Source: Candidatus Methylomirabilota bacterium
Lineage (GTDB): Bacteria > Methylomirabilota > Methylomirabilia > Methylomirabilales > JACPAU01
DNA length: 11,429 nucleotides
Assembly (NCBI GenBank): GCA_016180705.1
Contig: JACPAU010000084.1
Location: 1-11,429, forward strand
Direction of reading: 5' to 3'
Every line of letters begins with the position of its first letter. The first letter of the stretch is position 1. The position numbers and the translations under genes are program-made. Positions 1-7,522 of this stretch are shown here, piece after piece. The notes below the pieces were generated by a model. It was not told the origin of the DNA. It saw nothing but the letters and a program-made list of their open reading frames with translations, and ran no database searches.

Positions 1-594
1 GGGAACGTGGGCGGCGTGGCCGCCCGCCTCCTGCACGAAGCCGGCTGCCGCCTGGTTGCGGTGAGCGACGTCCGGGGCGGGATCTACAACGGGGCCGGGC
101 TGGACATGCCGCGCCTCCTCCGGCACGTCCGGGAGAACAAGTACGTGGAGGGGTTCCCGGGGGCGGACCGGATCACGAACGCCGACCTGCTCACCGCCCC
201 CTGCGACATTTTGATCCCGGCCGCCCTGCAGGGGCAGATCACGCCGGAGAACGCGGAGCGCGTCCGGGCCGCCATCGTCGTGGAGGGCGCCAACGGCCCC
301 ACCCTCCCGGAGGCGGATCCGATCCTCGCGCGGCGGGGGATCTTCGTCGTCCCGGACTTGCTGGCCAATGCCGGCGGGGTCACCGCCTCCTACTTCGAGT
401 GGGTCCAGGACCTGCAGCTGTACTTCTGGTCGGAAGCGCAGATCAACGAGCGCCTGCGCGCGCTCATGACGGGGGCTTTCGCCGAGGTGCGGGCCCTCGC
501 CGCCTCCCGTGGGGTGGACCTGCGGCGCGCCGCCTACATGCTGGGCGTGCAGCGGGTCGCGGAGGCGAAGCGCCTCCGGGGGCTGTTCCCATGA
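1..594 (+). CDS. Glu/Leu/Phe/Val dehydrogenase, C-terminal part (glutamate dehydrogenase-like), truncated by window start
   Basis: The gene enters from the left in frame 1; 197 residues and the TGA stop (592-594) are present. It opens inside the Rossmann nucleotide-binding motif (GNVGGVAARLL, end of GxGNVG). Family signatures follow: VSDVRGGIYN after the second strand, PCDILIPAAL, VVEGANGPTLPEAD and PDLLANAGGVTASYFEW. These are typical of NAD(P)-dependent glutamate dehydrogenases, which interconvert glutamate with 2-oxoglutarate plus ammonia in the cytoplasm. The substrate-binding N-terminal domain with the catalytic lysine lies outside the window, so leucine or phenylalanine dehydrogenase cannot be formally excluded, although the YFEWVQDLQLYFWSE segment favours GDH. 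The gene is convergent with leuB; only 19 bases separate the two stops. Confidence 0.9.
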   Translation, partial: GNVGGVAARLLHEAGCRLVAVSDVRGGIYNGAGLDMPRLLRHVRENKYVEGFPGADRITNADLLTAPCDILIPAALQGQITPENAERVRAAIVVEGANGPTLPEADPILARRGIFVVPDLLANAGGVTASYFEWVQDLQLYFWSEAQINERLRALMTGAFAEVRALAASRGVDLRRAAYMLGVQRVAEAKRLRGLFP

Positions 595-613
595 CCCGGG
601 ACCGCGGGCGGGC

Positions 614-1690
614 TCACCCGGCAGTCACCGCCTCGGCGAGGCGGCGGCCCATCTCGGTTGTCCCGATCGTCCGCTCCCCGGGGCGCGCCAGGTCGGCCGT
701 CCGCCAGCCGGCCGCGAGGACCCCTTCCACGGCCCGCTCGATGGCGGCCGCGACGTCCTCGCGGCGGAGCGAGTAGCGGCAGCAGAGGGCGGCGGAGAGG
801 ACGGCGCCGATGGGGTTCGCCACGTCCTTCCCGGCGAGGTCGGGCGCCGTCCCGTGGATCGGCTCGTAGAGCGCCACCTCGGCCCCCAGGCTGGCCGAGG
901 GGAGCATCCCGATGGAGCCGGTGAGCATCGCCGCCTCGTCGCTCAGGATGTCCCCGAACATGTTCTCCGTCAGGATCACGTCGAAGGCGCGCGGGCTCCG
1001 GATGAGCTGCATGGCGCAGGTGTCCACGTACATGTGCTCGAGCGCGACGCCCGGGAACTCCCGGTGGACCTCCTCCACCACCCTGCGCCAGAGTAGAGAG
1101 GAGGCGAGGACGTTGGCCTTGTCCACCGAGGTGACCTTCTTCCTGCGGCCGGCCGCGACCTCGAAGGCCACCCGCGCGATCCGGACGATCTCCCCGGTCG
1201 TGTAGGTGAGGGTGTCCACGGCCCGCTCCCCGTCGGGACCCCGCTCGATCCCCCGGGGGGTGCCGAAGTAGAGCCCGCCGGTCAGTTCCCGGACGACGAC
1301 CAGGTCCGTCCCCTCCACCGCCTCGCGCTTCAGGGTCGAGGCCTCGATGAGCGCCGGGGAGAGGCGGGCCGGCCGCAGGTTGGCGTACAACCCGAGAGCG
1401 GCGCGGAGGCGCAGGATTCCCCGCTCGGGCCGCACCTCCGGCGCCAGCCCGTCCCACTTCGGTCCCCCGACGGCGCCGAGGAGGATCGCGCGGCTGTTCC
1501 GGCAGAGGGCGAGGGTCTCCTCCGGGAGCGGGTCGGCGGTCACGTCCACCGCCGCCCCCCCGAGCAGGCCCTCGCGGAAGGTGAGCGCCAGGTCGAAGCG
1601 ACCCGCGGCCTCCCGGAGGACCCGCAGAGCCTGGTCCACGACCTCCGGCCCGATGCCGTCGCCCTTCAGGACCGCGATCGGGATGCCCAC
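614..1690 (-). CDS. leuB: 3-isopropylmalate dehydrogenase
   Basis: A 358-residue cytoplasmic enzyme, the usual length for LeuB. It oxidises and decarboxylates 3-isopropylmalate with NAD+ to 2-oxoisocaproate, the third step of leucine synthesis. Visible motifs, in order: GDGIGPEVV near the N-terminus (nucleotide-binding region of the beta-decarboxylating dehydrogenase family), the substrate segment ERGILRLRAALGLYANLRPAR, RELTGGLYFG, the catalytic VDKANVL lysine, the metal-binding TENMFGDILSDEA aspartates, and EPIHGTAPDLAG contacting NAD. Start choice: two in-frame GTG codons exist, at 1696 and 1690. The SD-like GGGGAGG lies 1 nt from the first but 7 nt from the second, so 1690 is preferred. 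It is transcribed alone in this window, divergent from engB. Isocitrate or tartrate dehydrogenase relatives are less likely given RELTGGLYFG. Confidence 0.95.
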   Translation of the reverse strand: MGIPIAVLKGDGIGPEVVDQALRVLREAAGRFDLALTFREGLLGGAAVDVTADPLPEETLALCRNSRAILLGAVGGPKWDGLAPEVRPERGILRLRAALGLYANLRPARLSPALIEASTLKREAVEGTDLVVVRELTGGLYFGTPRGIERGPDGERAVDTLTYTTGEIVRIARVAFEVAAGRRKKVTSVDKANVLASSLLWRRVVEEVHREFPGVALEHMYVDTCAMQLIRSPRAFDVILTENMFGDILSDEAAMLTGSIGMLPSASLGAEVALYEPIHGTAPDLAGKDVANPIGAVLSAALCCRYSLRREDVAAAIERAVEGVLAAGWRTADLARPGERTIGTTEMGRRLAEAVTAG

Positions 1691-1713
1691 GCCCACGCCT
1701 CCCCGGGCAGATG

Positions 1714-1735
1714 CCCTGTGGTCGGTATCACAGGG
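1714..1735. repeat. Perfect 7-bp inverted repeat in the leuB/engB intergenic region, possible operator
   Basis: CCCTGTG (1714-1720) and CACAGGG (1729-1735) form a perfect inverted repeat around 8 bases. It covers the predicted leuB -10 element and start point. It could be a dimeric repressor site or a short hairpin in the leuB leader. No specific regulator is recognised. Confidence 0.5.
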
Positions 1736-1751
1736 GGAGGCGGAGGGTCAA
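1724..1751 (-). promoter_or_regulatory. Predicted sigma70-type promoter of leuB
   Basis: On the minus strand, TTGACC (1751-1746) is followed after 16 nt by GATACC (1729-1724), with a TG one base upstream of the -10 (extended -10 form). The -35 matches the consensus at 5 of 6 positions and the -10 at 3 of 6. A start near 1717 would give a leader of about 26 nt before the GTG at 1690. This is pattern reading only. Confidence 0.4.
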
Positions 1752-1764
1752 GCGGGAACGGACG

Positions 1765-2355
1765 ATGCGCGTGACCTCGGTCAGTTTCGCCGGCAGCGCC
1801 ACCTCCGCGGCCCAGTACCCGAAGCGGGCGCTGCCGGAGGTCGCCTTCGCCGGGCGCTCGAACGTCGGGAAGTCTTCCCTCCTGAACCGCCTCCTGGGCC
1901 GGCGGAACATGGCCCGCGTCAGCCGCACCCCCGGCCGCACGCGGGCCCTCAACTTCTTCCTGGTGAACGACCGGTTCTACTTCGTGGACCTGCCCGGCTA
2001 CGGCTACGCGGCCGTCCCGAACCGGGTGCGGGAGACGTGGGCGCCGATGATCGAGGGCTACCTCCGGGGCCGGCAAAACCTCCGCGGGGTGGTCCTCCTC
2101 CTCGACGGCCGGCACCCGCCCCAGCCGCTGGACCGCGAGATGCGCGGGTGGCTCGCGCGGGAGGGCATCCCCCACCTCGTGGTCCTCACGAAGATGGACA
2201 AGGTTCCCCGGGGGCGGCGGGCGGCGCACCTCGGGGAGGCGGCGGCCGGCCTGGGGCTCGAGGACCGCGGGCTCCTCCTTCCCTTCTCCGCCGTGACGGG
2301 GGAGGGAGTGGCCGCCCTCTGGAAAGCGCTCGCGGCCGCGCTGGCCGCCCCGTGA
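1765..2355 (+). CDS. engB: Ribosome biogenesis GTP-binding protein YihA/YsxC
   Basis: A 196-residue TrmE-Era-EngA-EngB-Septin GTPase, normal length for EngB/YsxC, which takes part in assembly of the large ribosomal subunit. All G motifs are visible: G1 GRSNVGKS (residues 30-37), the G2 threonine in RTPGRT, G3 DLPGYGYA, G4 TKMDK and G5 SAVTGEG. Start: ATG 1765 gives MRVTSVSFAGSATSAAQYP, which fits the usual N-terminus of the family. An upstream in-frame ATG at 1711 would add 18 Arg-rich residues overlapping the leuB promoter and is rejected. No good SD precedes 1765; the nearest GGAGG is about 17 nt away, so translation may be weak or leaderless-like. It is divergent from leuB and lies 77 nt upstream of the TPR lipoprotein gene. 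Confidence 0.95.
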   Translation: MRVTSVSFAGSATSAAQYPKRALPEVAFAGRSNVGKSSLLNRLLGRRNMARVSRTPGRTRALNFFLVNDRFYFVDLPGYGYAAVPNRVRETWAPMIEGYLRGRQNLRGVVLLLDGRHPPQPLDREMRGWLAREGIPHLVVLTKMDKVPRGRRAAHLGEAAAGLGLEDRGLLLPFSAVTGEGVAALWKALAAALAAP

Positions 2356-2363
2356 CAAGGGCG

Positions 2364-2392
2364 TTGACTCCGCCTCCGAAACCCGGCAAGAT
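2364..2392 (+). promoter_or_regulatory. Possible promoter of the TPR lipoprotein-ispE operon
   Basis: TTGACT (2364-2369) matches the -35 consensus at 5 of 6 positions. After 17 nt comes CAAGAT (2387-2392), which matches the -10 at only 3 of 6. A start near 2399 would lie downstream of the ATG at 2391 and about 34 nt before the GTG at 2433, which fits GTG as the real start. Confidence 0.3.
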
Positions 2393-2432
2393 GGCAAGGA
2401 TCTGTCCCTATTCGGCCGGAGGTCCGACGCTG

Positions 2433-4187
2433 GTGCGCACGCGTTCCCTGCTCCTCACGGCGCTGGCCCTTGCGCTCCCGGCCTGCGGGGTCGGCGGGCT
2501 GGCGCGGCCCCCGCGGCCCGCGGCGCCGCCCGCGGAGGCGTCGGGGCGGGCCACGCTGGTCCGGTTTGCGAACCGGCCCACCGATTCCCGGGCCTACTAT
2601 CACTTCACCCTGAGCGCGCTCGCCGAGCAGCAGGGGGACCTGGAGCGGGCCGTCCACGAGCTCGAGCAGGCCCTCCGGTACGATCCCGCCTCACCTTACC
2701 TCCGCCTGCACCTGGGGGGCCTGCAGATGCGCCGGGGCACCTTCGCGGAGGCCATCCGCCAGGGGGAGGAGGTTCTGCGGAGCGACCCCGAGAGCGTCCG
2801 GGCGCACCTCCTCCTCGCTGGCGCCTATCTCAGCCTGCGCAACGTGAAGCAGGCCGAGCACCACTTCCAGGAGGTCCTGCGCCTCGAGCCGGGGCGCGCC
2901 GAGATCTACCAGCAGCTCGGGAACCTGTACGCCGAGAGCAAGAACTTCCCGCAGGCCGTGGCGGCCTACCGGGAGGCGATCCGGCTGGACCCGGCCTCCA
3001 CCATGGCCCGCTACAGCCTGGGGCGCCTCTACCTCGAGACCCGCCAGCCGCGCGAGGCCATCCGGGTGCTGGAGGACGCGCTCCGGGTCGACCCGGGCTT
3101 CGACCCCGCCGCCGCCGCCCTCGGCTTCGCCTACGAAGGGCTCGGGGAGTGGGAGGAAGCCAAGGCCGTCTACCGTCGGATGCTCCAGGACGACCCCAAC
3201 CACCGGGAGTTCCTGGAGCGGCTGGCCCAGGCCGAGGTCCGGAGCGGCAATGTGGCGGGGGCGCTGGGACTGTACGAGCGGTTGCTCAAGGCGCACCCGC
3301 GGGACCTCGGCATCCGGACGCGGATCGGCCTCCTGCTCTTCGAGCAGAAGCGCTTCGCCGAGGCGGAGGCGGTCTTGCGGGAGGCGCTGCGCCTGGACGG
3401 GAGCCACTGGGACGCCCGCTTCTACCTGGCCGTCACCTACGAGGAACTGAAGCGGTACCCGGAGGCGCTGGCCGAACTCACGCAGATCCCGGCGGCGGCG
3501 CGCAACTATGCCGAGGTCCTGATCCACACCGGCTACGTCCTCGGGCAGCTCGACCGGCTGGAGGAGGCCGCCGGCGCCTTCGACCGGGCGCTCGCGCTGA
3601 AGCCGGGGGACCCCCAGGTCCTGTACCTCCTGGGCGTGACCCAGATGCGGCGGAAGGATTTCCCCCGGGCCATCCTGCACCTGAAGGAGGCCGCGGGGAA
3701 GAACCCGGAGAACGCCGGCTACTTCTACCAGCTCGGGGCCGCCTACGAGCGGAACCGGCAGCTCCCGGAGGCGGAGGCGGCCTTCCGCCGAACGCTCTCG
3801 CTGGACCCGAAGCACGCCGATGCCTACAACTACCTCGGGTACATGTTCGCCGAGGAGGGGATCAACCTGGAGGAGTCGGTCCGGCTGATCCAGTCGGCTC
3901 TCGCGATCGAGCCGGACAACAGCGCGTTCCTGGACTCCCTGGGGTGGGCCTTCTACAAGCTGGGCCGGCTGGACGAGGCGCTCCGCGAGTTGCTGAAGGC
4001 GGTCCAGCACGGCGAGAAGGACGACCCCACCATCCGGGACCACCTGGGCCGGGTCTACTTCGACAAGGGCCTGATCCGGGAGGCCATCGAGCAGTGGGAG
4101 CGGGCCCTCACGCTGGATGGCGGCAACGAGGAGATCAAGAAGCGCCTGGAGCGGGCCCGCGGTCTTTCCAGCCGCGGCGGCTCATGA
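2433..4187 (+). CDS. TPR-repeat lipoprotein (about 15 tetratricopeptide repeats)
   Basis: 584 residues. The N-terminus MRTRSLLLTALALALPAC is a lipoprotein signal peptide with lipobox LPAC (Cys18), followed by a Pro/Ala-rich linker. From about residue 50 to the end are some 15 consecutive 34-residue TPR units, with the recurring W/L-G-Y/A-A-P pattern (for example LRLHLGGLQMRRGTFAEAI and AYNYLGYMFAEEGINLEESV). TPR solenoids mediate protein-protein contacts; the anchor places this one on the outer side of a membrane, probably the periplasm. The exact partner is unknown. Start: GTG 2433 has GGAGG (2418-2422) 10 nt upstream and yields a clean signal peptide; ATG 2391 would add 14 residues before it and has no SD. 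The gene overlaps the next by 4 nt (ATGA), so the two are translationally coupled and may work together. Confidence 0.88.
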   Translation: MRTRSLLLTALALALPACGVGGLARPPRPAAPPAEASGRATLVRFANRPTDSRAYYHFTLSALAEQQGDLERAVHELEQALRYDPASPYLRLHLGGLQMRRGTFAEAIRQGEEVLRSDPESVRAHLLLAGAYLSLRNVKQAEHHFQEVLRLEPGRAEIYQQLGNLYAESKNFPQAVAAYREAIRLDPASTMARYSLGRLYLETRQPREAIRVLEDALRVDPGFDPAAAALGFAYEGLGEWEEAKAVYRRMLQDDPNHREFLERLAQAEVRSGNVAGALGLYERLLKAHPRDLGIRTRIGLLLFEQKRFAEAEAVLREALRLDGSHWDARFYLAVTYEELKRYPEALAELTQIPAAARNYAEVLIHTGYVLGQLDRLEEAAGAFDRALALKPGDPQVLYLLGVTQMRRKDFPRAILHLKEAAGKNPENAGYFYQLGAAYERNRQLPEAEAAFRRTLSLDPKHADAYNYLGYMFAEEGINLEESVRLIQSALAIEPDNSAFLDSLGWAFYKLGRLDEALRELLKAVQHGEKDDPTIRDHLGRVYFDKGLIREAIEQWERALTLDGGNEEIKKRLERARGLSSRGGS

Positions 4188-5002
4188 GCCGCCGCGGCCT
4201 GCTCCCGGCCCGCCTGCTCCTCCTGGCCGGCCTGGCGGCCGGCTGCGCCGCCCCCACTCTCCCGGGCGTCGAGGGTCCCCCCGCCCCCCCCGCGTTGCGC
4301 GCCGCGCTCCTCGAGGCGGTCGTCGAGCGGGAGGCCGCGATCCGCACGCTCCGGGGCACGGCCACGGTCACCGTCAGCGCCTACGGGCAGCGGCGCCGCT
4401 ACCGCGAAGCCTTCGTGCTCGAGGCCGGCGGCCGGCTGCGCCTGGAGCAGTACGAGTGGACCGGCCTCCCGGCGATGATCCTGGTCACTGACGGGGAGGA
4501 GGTGGCCGTCCACCTCCCCTTCGCCCGCCAGTTCCTGCGCGGCCGGGCGACCCCGGAGAACCTGGACCGCCTGGCGGGCCTCCCCGTCGCCCCCGTCACC
4601 CTCACCCGCCTCCTCCTGGGCCTGCCGCCGCTGCGCGTGGATGGGTGGCGGGCTGCCGTCCTCGCGCCGCCGGGCGCCGGGGGCCTCGCCCTCATCAGCG
4701 GGGGGGACGGGGCCGCGCAGGCTCTCCGGTTCGCCCCGGAGACCTTCCTCCTCGAGGAGGGAGAACTCTACGACGGGGGCGAACCGCTCCTCCGCTTCCG
4801 CTTCGGGCCGGCCGAGCTGCTCGGCGGCATCCCGGTGTCCCGCTCCTTCACCCTCTGGCACGTCCCCGGGGGGGCGGAGGTGCAGGTCGCCTTCCAGGCG
4901 CTCGAACTGAACGCCCCCCTCCCCCCGGACGTCTTCTCGCTGGCCGTTCCTGCGGACGCCGGGCTCCGCATCGTGGACGTGGACCGGGAGCCGCGTCCGT
5001 AG
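4184..5002 (+). CDS. Outer-membrane lipoprotein, LolA/LolB- or DUF4292-like
   Basis: 272 residues. The N-terminus has a basic start, a hydrophobic run and lipobox LAAGC (Cys21), followed by a Pro-rich linker. The rest reads as alternating beta strands: LRGTATVTVSAYGQRRRYREAFVLEAGGRLRLE, MILVTDGEEVAVHLPF, then VQVAFQALELNAPLPPDVFSL near the end. This layout (self-rated by pattern, not by search) matches the LolA-like beta-barrel fold of DUF4292/LolB lipoproteins, where 'NAPLPPDVFSL' resembles the usual C-terminal strand. A role in handling lipids or lipoproteins at the outer membrane is inference. It overlaps the upstream TPR gene by 4 nt and lies 3 nt before ispE, so it is one operon with them. 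Confidence 0.75.
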   Translation: MSRRGLLPARLLLLAGLAAGCAAPTLPGVEGPPAPPALRAALLEAVVEREAAIRTLRGTATVTVSAYGQRRRYREAFVLEAGGRLRLEQYEWTGLPAMILVTDGEEVAVHLPFARQFLRGRATPENLDRLAGLPVAPVTLTRLLLGLPPLRVDGWRAAVLAPPGAGGLALISGGDGAAQALRFAPETFLLEEGELYDGGEPLLRFRFGPAELLGGIPVSRSFTLWHVPGGAEVQVAFQALELNAPLPPDVFSLAVPADAGLRIVDVDREPRP

Positions 5003-5005
5003 GCC

Positions 5006-5896
5006 ATGCGGGCCCGGATCGTCCCCGCCCCCGCCAAGATCAACCTCATCCTGGAGGTGCTGGGGCGCCGCGCCGACGGCTACCACGACCTCTGGAGCGT
5101 CCTGCTCCTCCTGGACCTCTGCGACACGGTGGCCGTGGCGCCCCGCGCGCGCGGGGTGCACCTTTCCGTCCGTCCCCCCGTCCTCCCCGCGGGACCCGGG
5201 AACCTAGCCTTCCGGGCGGCCGAGGCTTTCTTCCAGGTCTCCGCGGGCGCCAGGGGCACCGGGGGCGCCGCCATCACGCTGCGCAAGCGGATCCCGGTCG
5301 GGGGGGGGCTGGGCGGGGGCTCGAGCGATGCGGCGGCGGTCCTCGCCGCCCTGAATGCGATGGCGGGGCGCCCGCTCACCCGGGAGCGGTTGCTCGATCT
5401 CGCCACCGGCCTCGGCTCGGACGTGCCCTTCTTCTTCTCCGGGGGGGCGGCCCTCGTCACCGGGCGCGGGGAGAAGGTGGCCGAGCTCCCGCCGCCGCGC
5501 CCCCCCCGCTGGATGGTCCTGGCGCGGACGGGCGCGCCGGTCTCCACCGCCTGGGCCTATGCGCAGATCGTGCCCGGGCCGCGCCGCTCGCCCGACCCGG
5601 CCTGGCAGGCGGCGGCGGCTGCCGGGCAGACGGAGGCCCTGCTCGGAATGGCGTTCAACCGGCTGGAGGAGGTCGTCTTTCCGGCCCGGCCCGACCTGGC
5701 CGCGCTGAAGGCGCGCCTCGTGCAATTAGGCGCGGCCCCGGTCTGCCTCACCGGCACGGGGGCGGCGCTCTTCGGCTTCGCGCCGGGACGGAACGCGGCC
5801 CGGGCCTGGAGGGACGCCCTGAAGGAGGAAGGGAGCGAGGCCTGGGTCTGCCGGACCCTCCCCGAGAATCCCATCCGCGCCACCGCCCTCGCCTGA
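5006..5896 (+). CDS. ispE: 4-diphosphocytidyl-2-C-methyl-D-erythritol kinase
   Basis: 296 residues, normal for IspE. It phosphorylates CDP-methylerythritol with ATP in the non-mevalonate (MEP) route to isoprenoids, in the cytoplasm. GHMP-kinase signatures are present: PAPAKINLILEV with the catalytic Lys11, RRADGYHDL, the ATP-binding glycine loop PVGGGLGGGSSDAAA (residues 97-111), the catalytic Asp139 in GSDVPFF, and the third GHMP motif CLTGTGAALFG. The ATG at 5006 begins 3 nt after the preceding stop, so the gene is probably translated by coupling. Isoprenoid lipid carriers are needed for envelope synthesis, which may explain its grouping with two envelope lipoproteins. A hairpin follows the stop. 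Confidence 0.96.
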   Translation: MRARIVPAPAKINLILEVLGRRADGYHDLWSVLLLLDLCDTVAVAPRARGVHLSVRPPVLPAGPGNLAFRAAEAFFQVSAGARGTGGAAITLRKRIPVGGGLGGGSSDAAAVLAALNAMAGRPLTRERLLDLATGLGSDVPFFFSGGAALVTGRGEKVAELPPPRPPRWMVLARTGAPVSTAWAYAQIVPGPRRSPDPAWQAAAAAGQTEALLGMAFNRLEEVVFPARPDLAALKARLVQLGAAPVCLTGTGAALFGFAPGRNAARAWRDALKEEGSEAWVCRTLPENPIRATALA

Positions 5897-5901
5897 GACG
5901 T

Positions 5902-5918
5902 GCCAGGTCGCCCCTGGC
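5902..5918 (+). terminator. Stem-loop after ispE, possible operon end
   Basis: GCCAGG (5902-5907) pairs perfectly with CCTGGC (5913-5918) over a 5-nt loop, 5 nt after the ispE stop. Two wobble pairs extend the base. A second GC hairpin (about 5922-5939, one bulge) follows at once. There is no T-run, so this would be a weak or factor-assisted terminator, or an RNA-stabilising end. Confidence 0.35.
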
Positions 5919-6070
5919 GTCCTGGCGGCCTTGCCGCAGCACGCCGGCCGTTCCCGGCAATCCCCGCCTTGCCCGGCCATGGTATCCTTCGGGCGCCCGG
6001 TGGCATCTGATTACTCGACGACGGGGAGGAGTCTGGAGGGGCGTCTCGGGATGGCGACCGCCGGCGCCAG

Positions 6071-6100
6071 CGATGGCGAGGTTGGAGATCATCGCCATCG
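6071..6100. repeat. Perfect 9-bp inverted repeat upstream of the foldback element
   Basis: CGATGGCGA (6071-6079) and TCGCCATCG (6092-6100) are exact reverse complements around a 12-nt loop. ATGGCGA also occurs at about 6050, giving a direct repeat beside it. An open frame starts here at ATG 6073 (MARLEIIAIVVLNTFTDLYKRQ) but soon turns into Pro/Gly-rich text of non-coding character, so I read this as a structural element rather than a gene. Confidence 0.5.
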
Positions 6101-6116
6101 TGGTACTCAACACCTT

Positions 6117-6335
6117 CACGGACTTGTACAAACGACAGAACGGAAGTGACGACGTCCGGGTCCTGTCGCCGGCGCCGCCCCGGCCCCCGGCCCCCCTGGG
6201 GAACCCTCCCGTGGTTCCCCCCCTCGGCCAAGAGCCGATGGGACCCCCCTCCGCTACGGGGGCCCGGGGGCGGCATCCGGCGCCACCCGGACGCTGGGTC
6301 ACACAATGTATGTCGTTTGTATGAGTTCCACCGTG
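6117..6335. repeat. Long foldback element with inverted-repeat arms (MITE-like or rod-shaped structured RNA)
   Basis: The two ends pair over most of their length, in order: 6117-6121 with 6331-6335 (5 bp); 6122-6137 with 6311-6326 (16 bp, two G-T wobbles, including the exact 11-bp pair TACAAACGACA/TGTCGTTTGTA); 6146-6150 with 6298-6302; 6153-6161 with 6285-6293 (9 bp); 6171-6177 with 6278-6284 (7 bp). The apex holds a perfect 8-bp hairpin GGGGAACC/GGTTCCCC (6198-6205/6213-6220) and TCGGC/GCCGA (6224-6228/6234-6238). The outer arms are clearly less GC-rich than everything around them, unlike vertical neighbours. I see no target-site duplication at any of the possible ends and no transposase. 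It occupies most of the 518-base gene-free interval between ispE and msrBA. It could be a mobile-element remnant, a non-coding RNA or a long leader; none is confirmed. Confidence 0.55.
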
Positions 6336-6414
6336 TCGCGCAGACCGAGGCGGACTGCCCGAGGGTTGCCTGAAACACGGGCTCGACACCGGCCCGGGCC
6401 GCGACGGAGGAACC

Positions 6415-7335
<921 letters not shown>

Positions 7336-7338
7336 ACT

Positions 7339-7378
7339 CGGGGCACGGGGGGAACAGGCCCCGGACCGCCGTGTCCCG
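7339..7378 (+). terminator. GC-rich stem-loop after msrBA, terminator-like
   Basis: CGGGGCACGG (7339-7348) pairs with CCGTGTCCCG (7369-7378): 10 bp with one G-T wobble, 3 nt after the stop. A nested GGGG/CCCC hairpin (7349-7352/7359-7362) sits inside the loop. No T-run follows. The rest of this 187-nt gap shows no gene and no promoter I can defend. Confidence 0.45.
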
Positions 7379-7522
7379 TTCCGACCGCTTCGTCCCTGCC
7401 GGTGATCCAGGATACCGCCCGGGACCGTATTCCCTGATGATTCATAGCGGGGAAAGAAGGATCGGTACCGGCGTCTCCCGCGTCCAATCAGGTAGCCCGC
7501 GGAGCGGGGAGGGAGGTCGGGG

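Noticed and set aside
628..644. Hairpin CCGCCTC-GGC-GAGGCGG downstream of the dehydrogenase as a terminator
   Set aside because: It is a perfect 7-bp stem but lies inside the last leuB codons with no T-run; it may arise from codon composition. A role in ending convergent transcripts cannot be shown.
1347..2432. Upstream extension of the TPR protein frame
   Set aside because: It overlaps leuB and engB, is Arg/Pro-rich and lacks motifs; the signal peptide and SD place the start at 2433.
6073..6324. Small gene MARLEIIAIVVLNTFTDLYKRQ...
   Set aside because: No SD, the C-terminal two-thirds is Pro/Gly-rich text generated by the foldback hairpins, and its first codons fall inside an inverted repeat.
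6117..6335. Integron attC site or CRISPR repeat
   Set aside because: The ends do not fit the RYYYAAC/GTTRRRY core sites, the size is larger than most attC sites, and there is no array of repeats with spacers.
5897..6414. A tRNA gene after ispE
   Set aside because: I looked for an acceptor stem, T-arm GTTCGAATC-like box and CCA end and found none.
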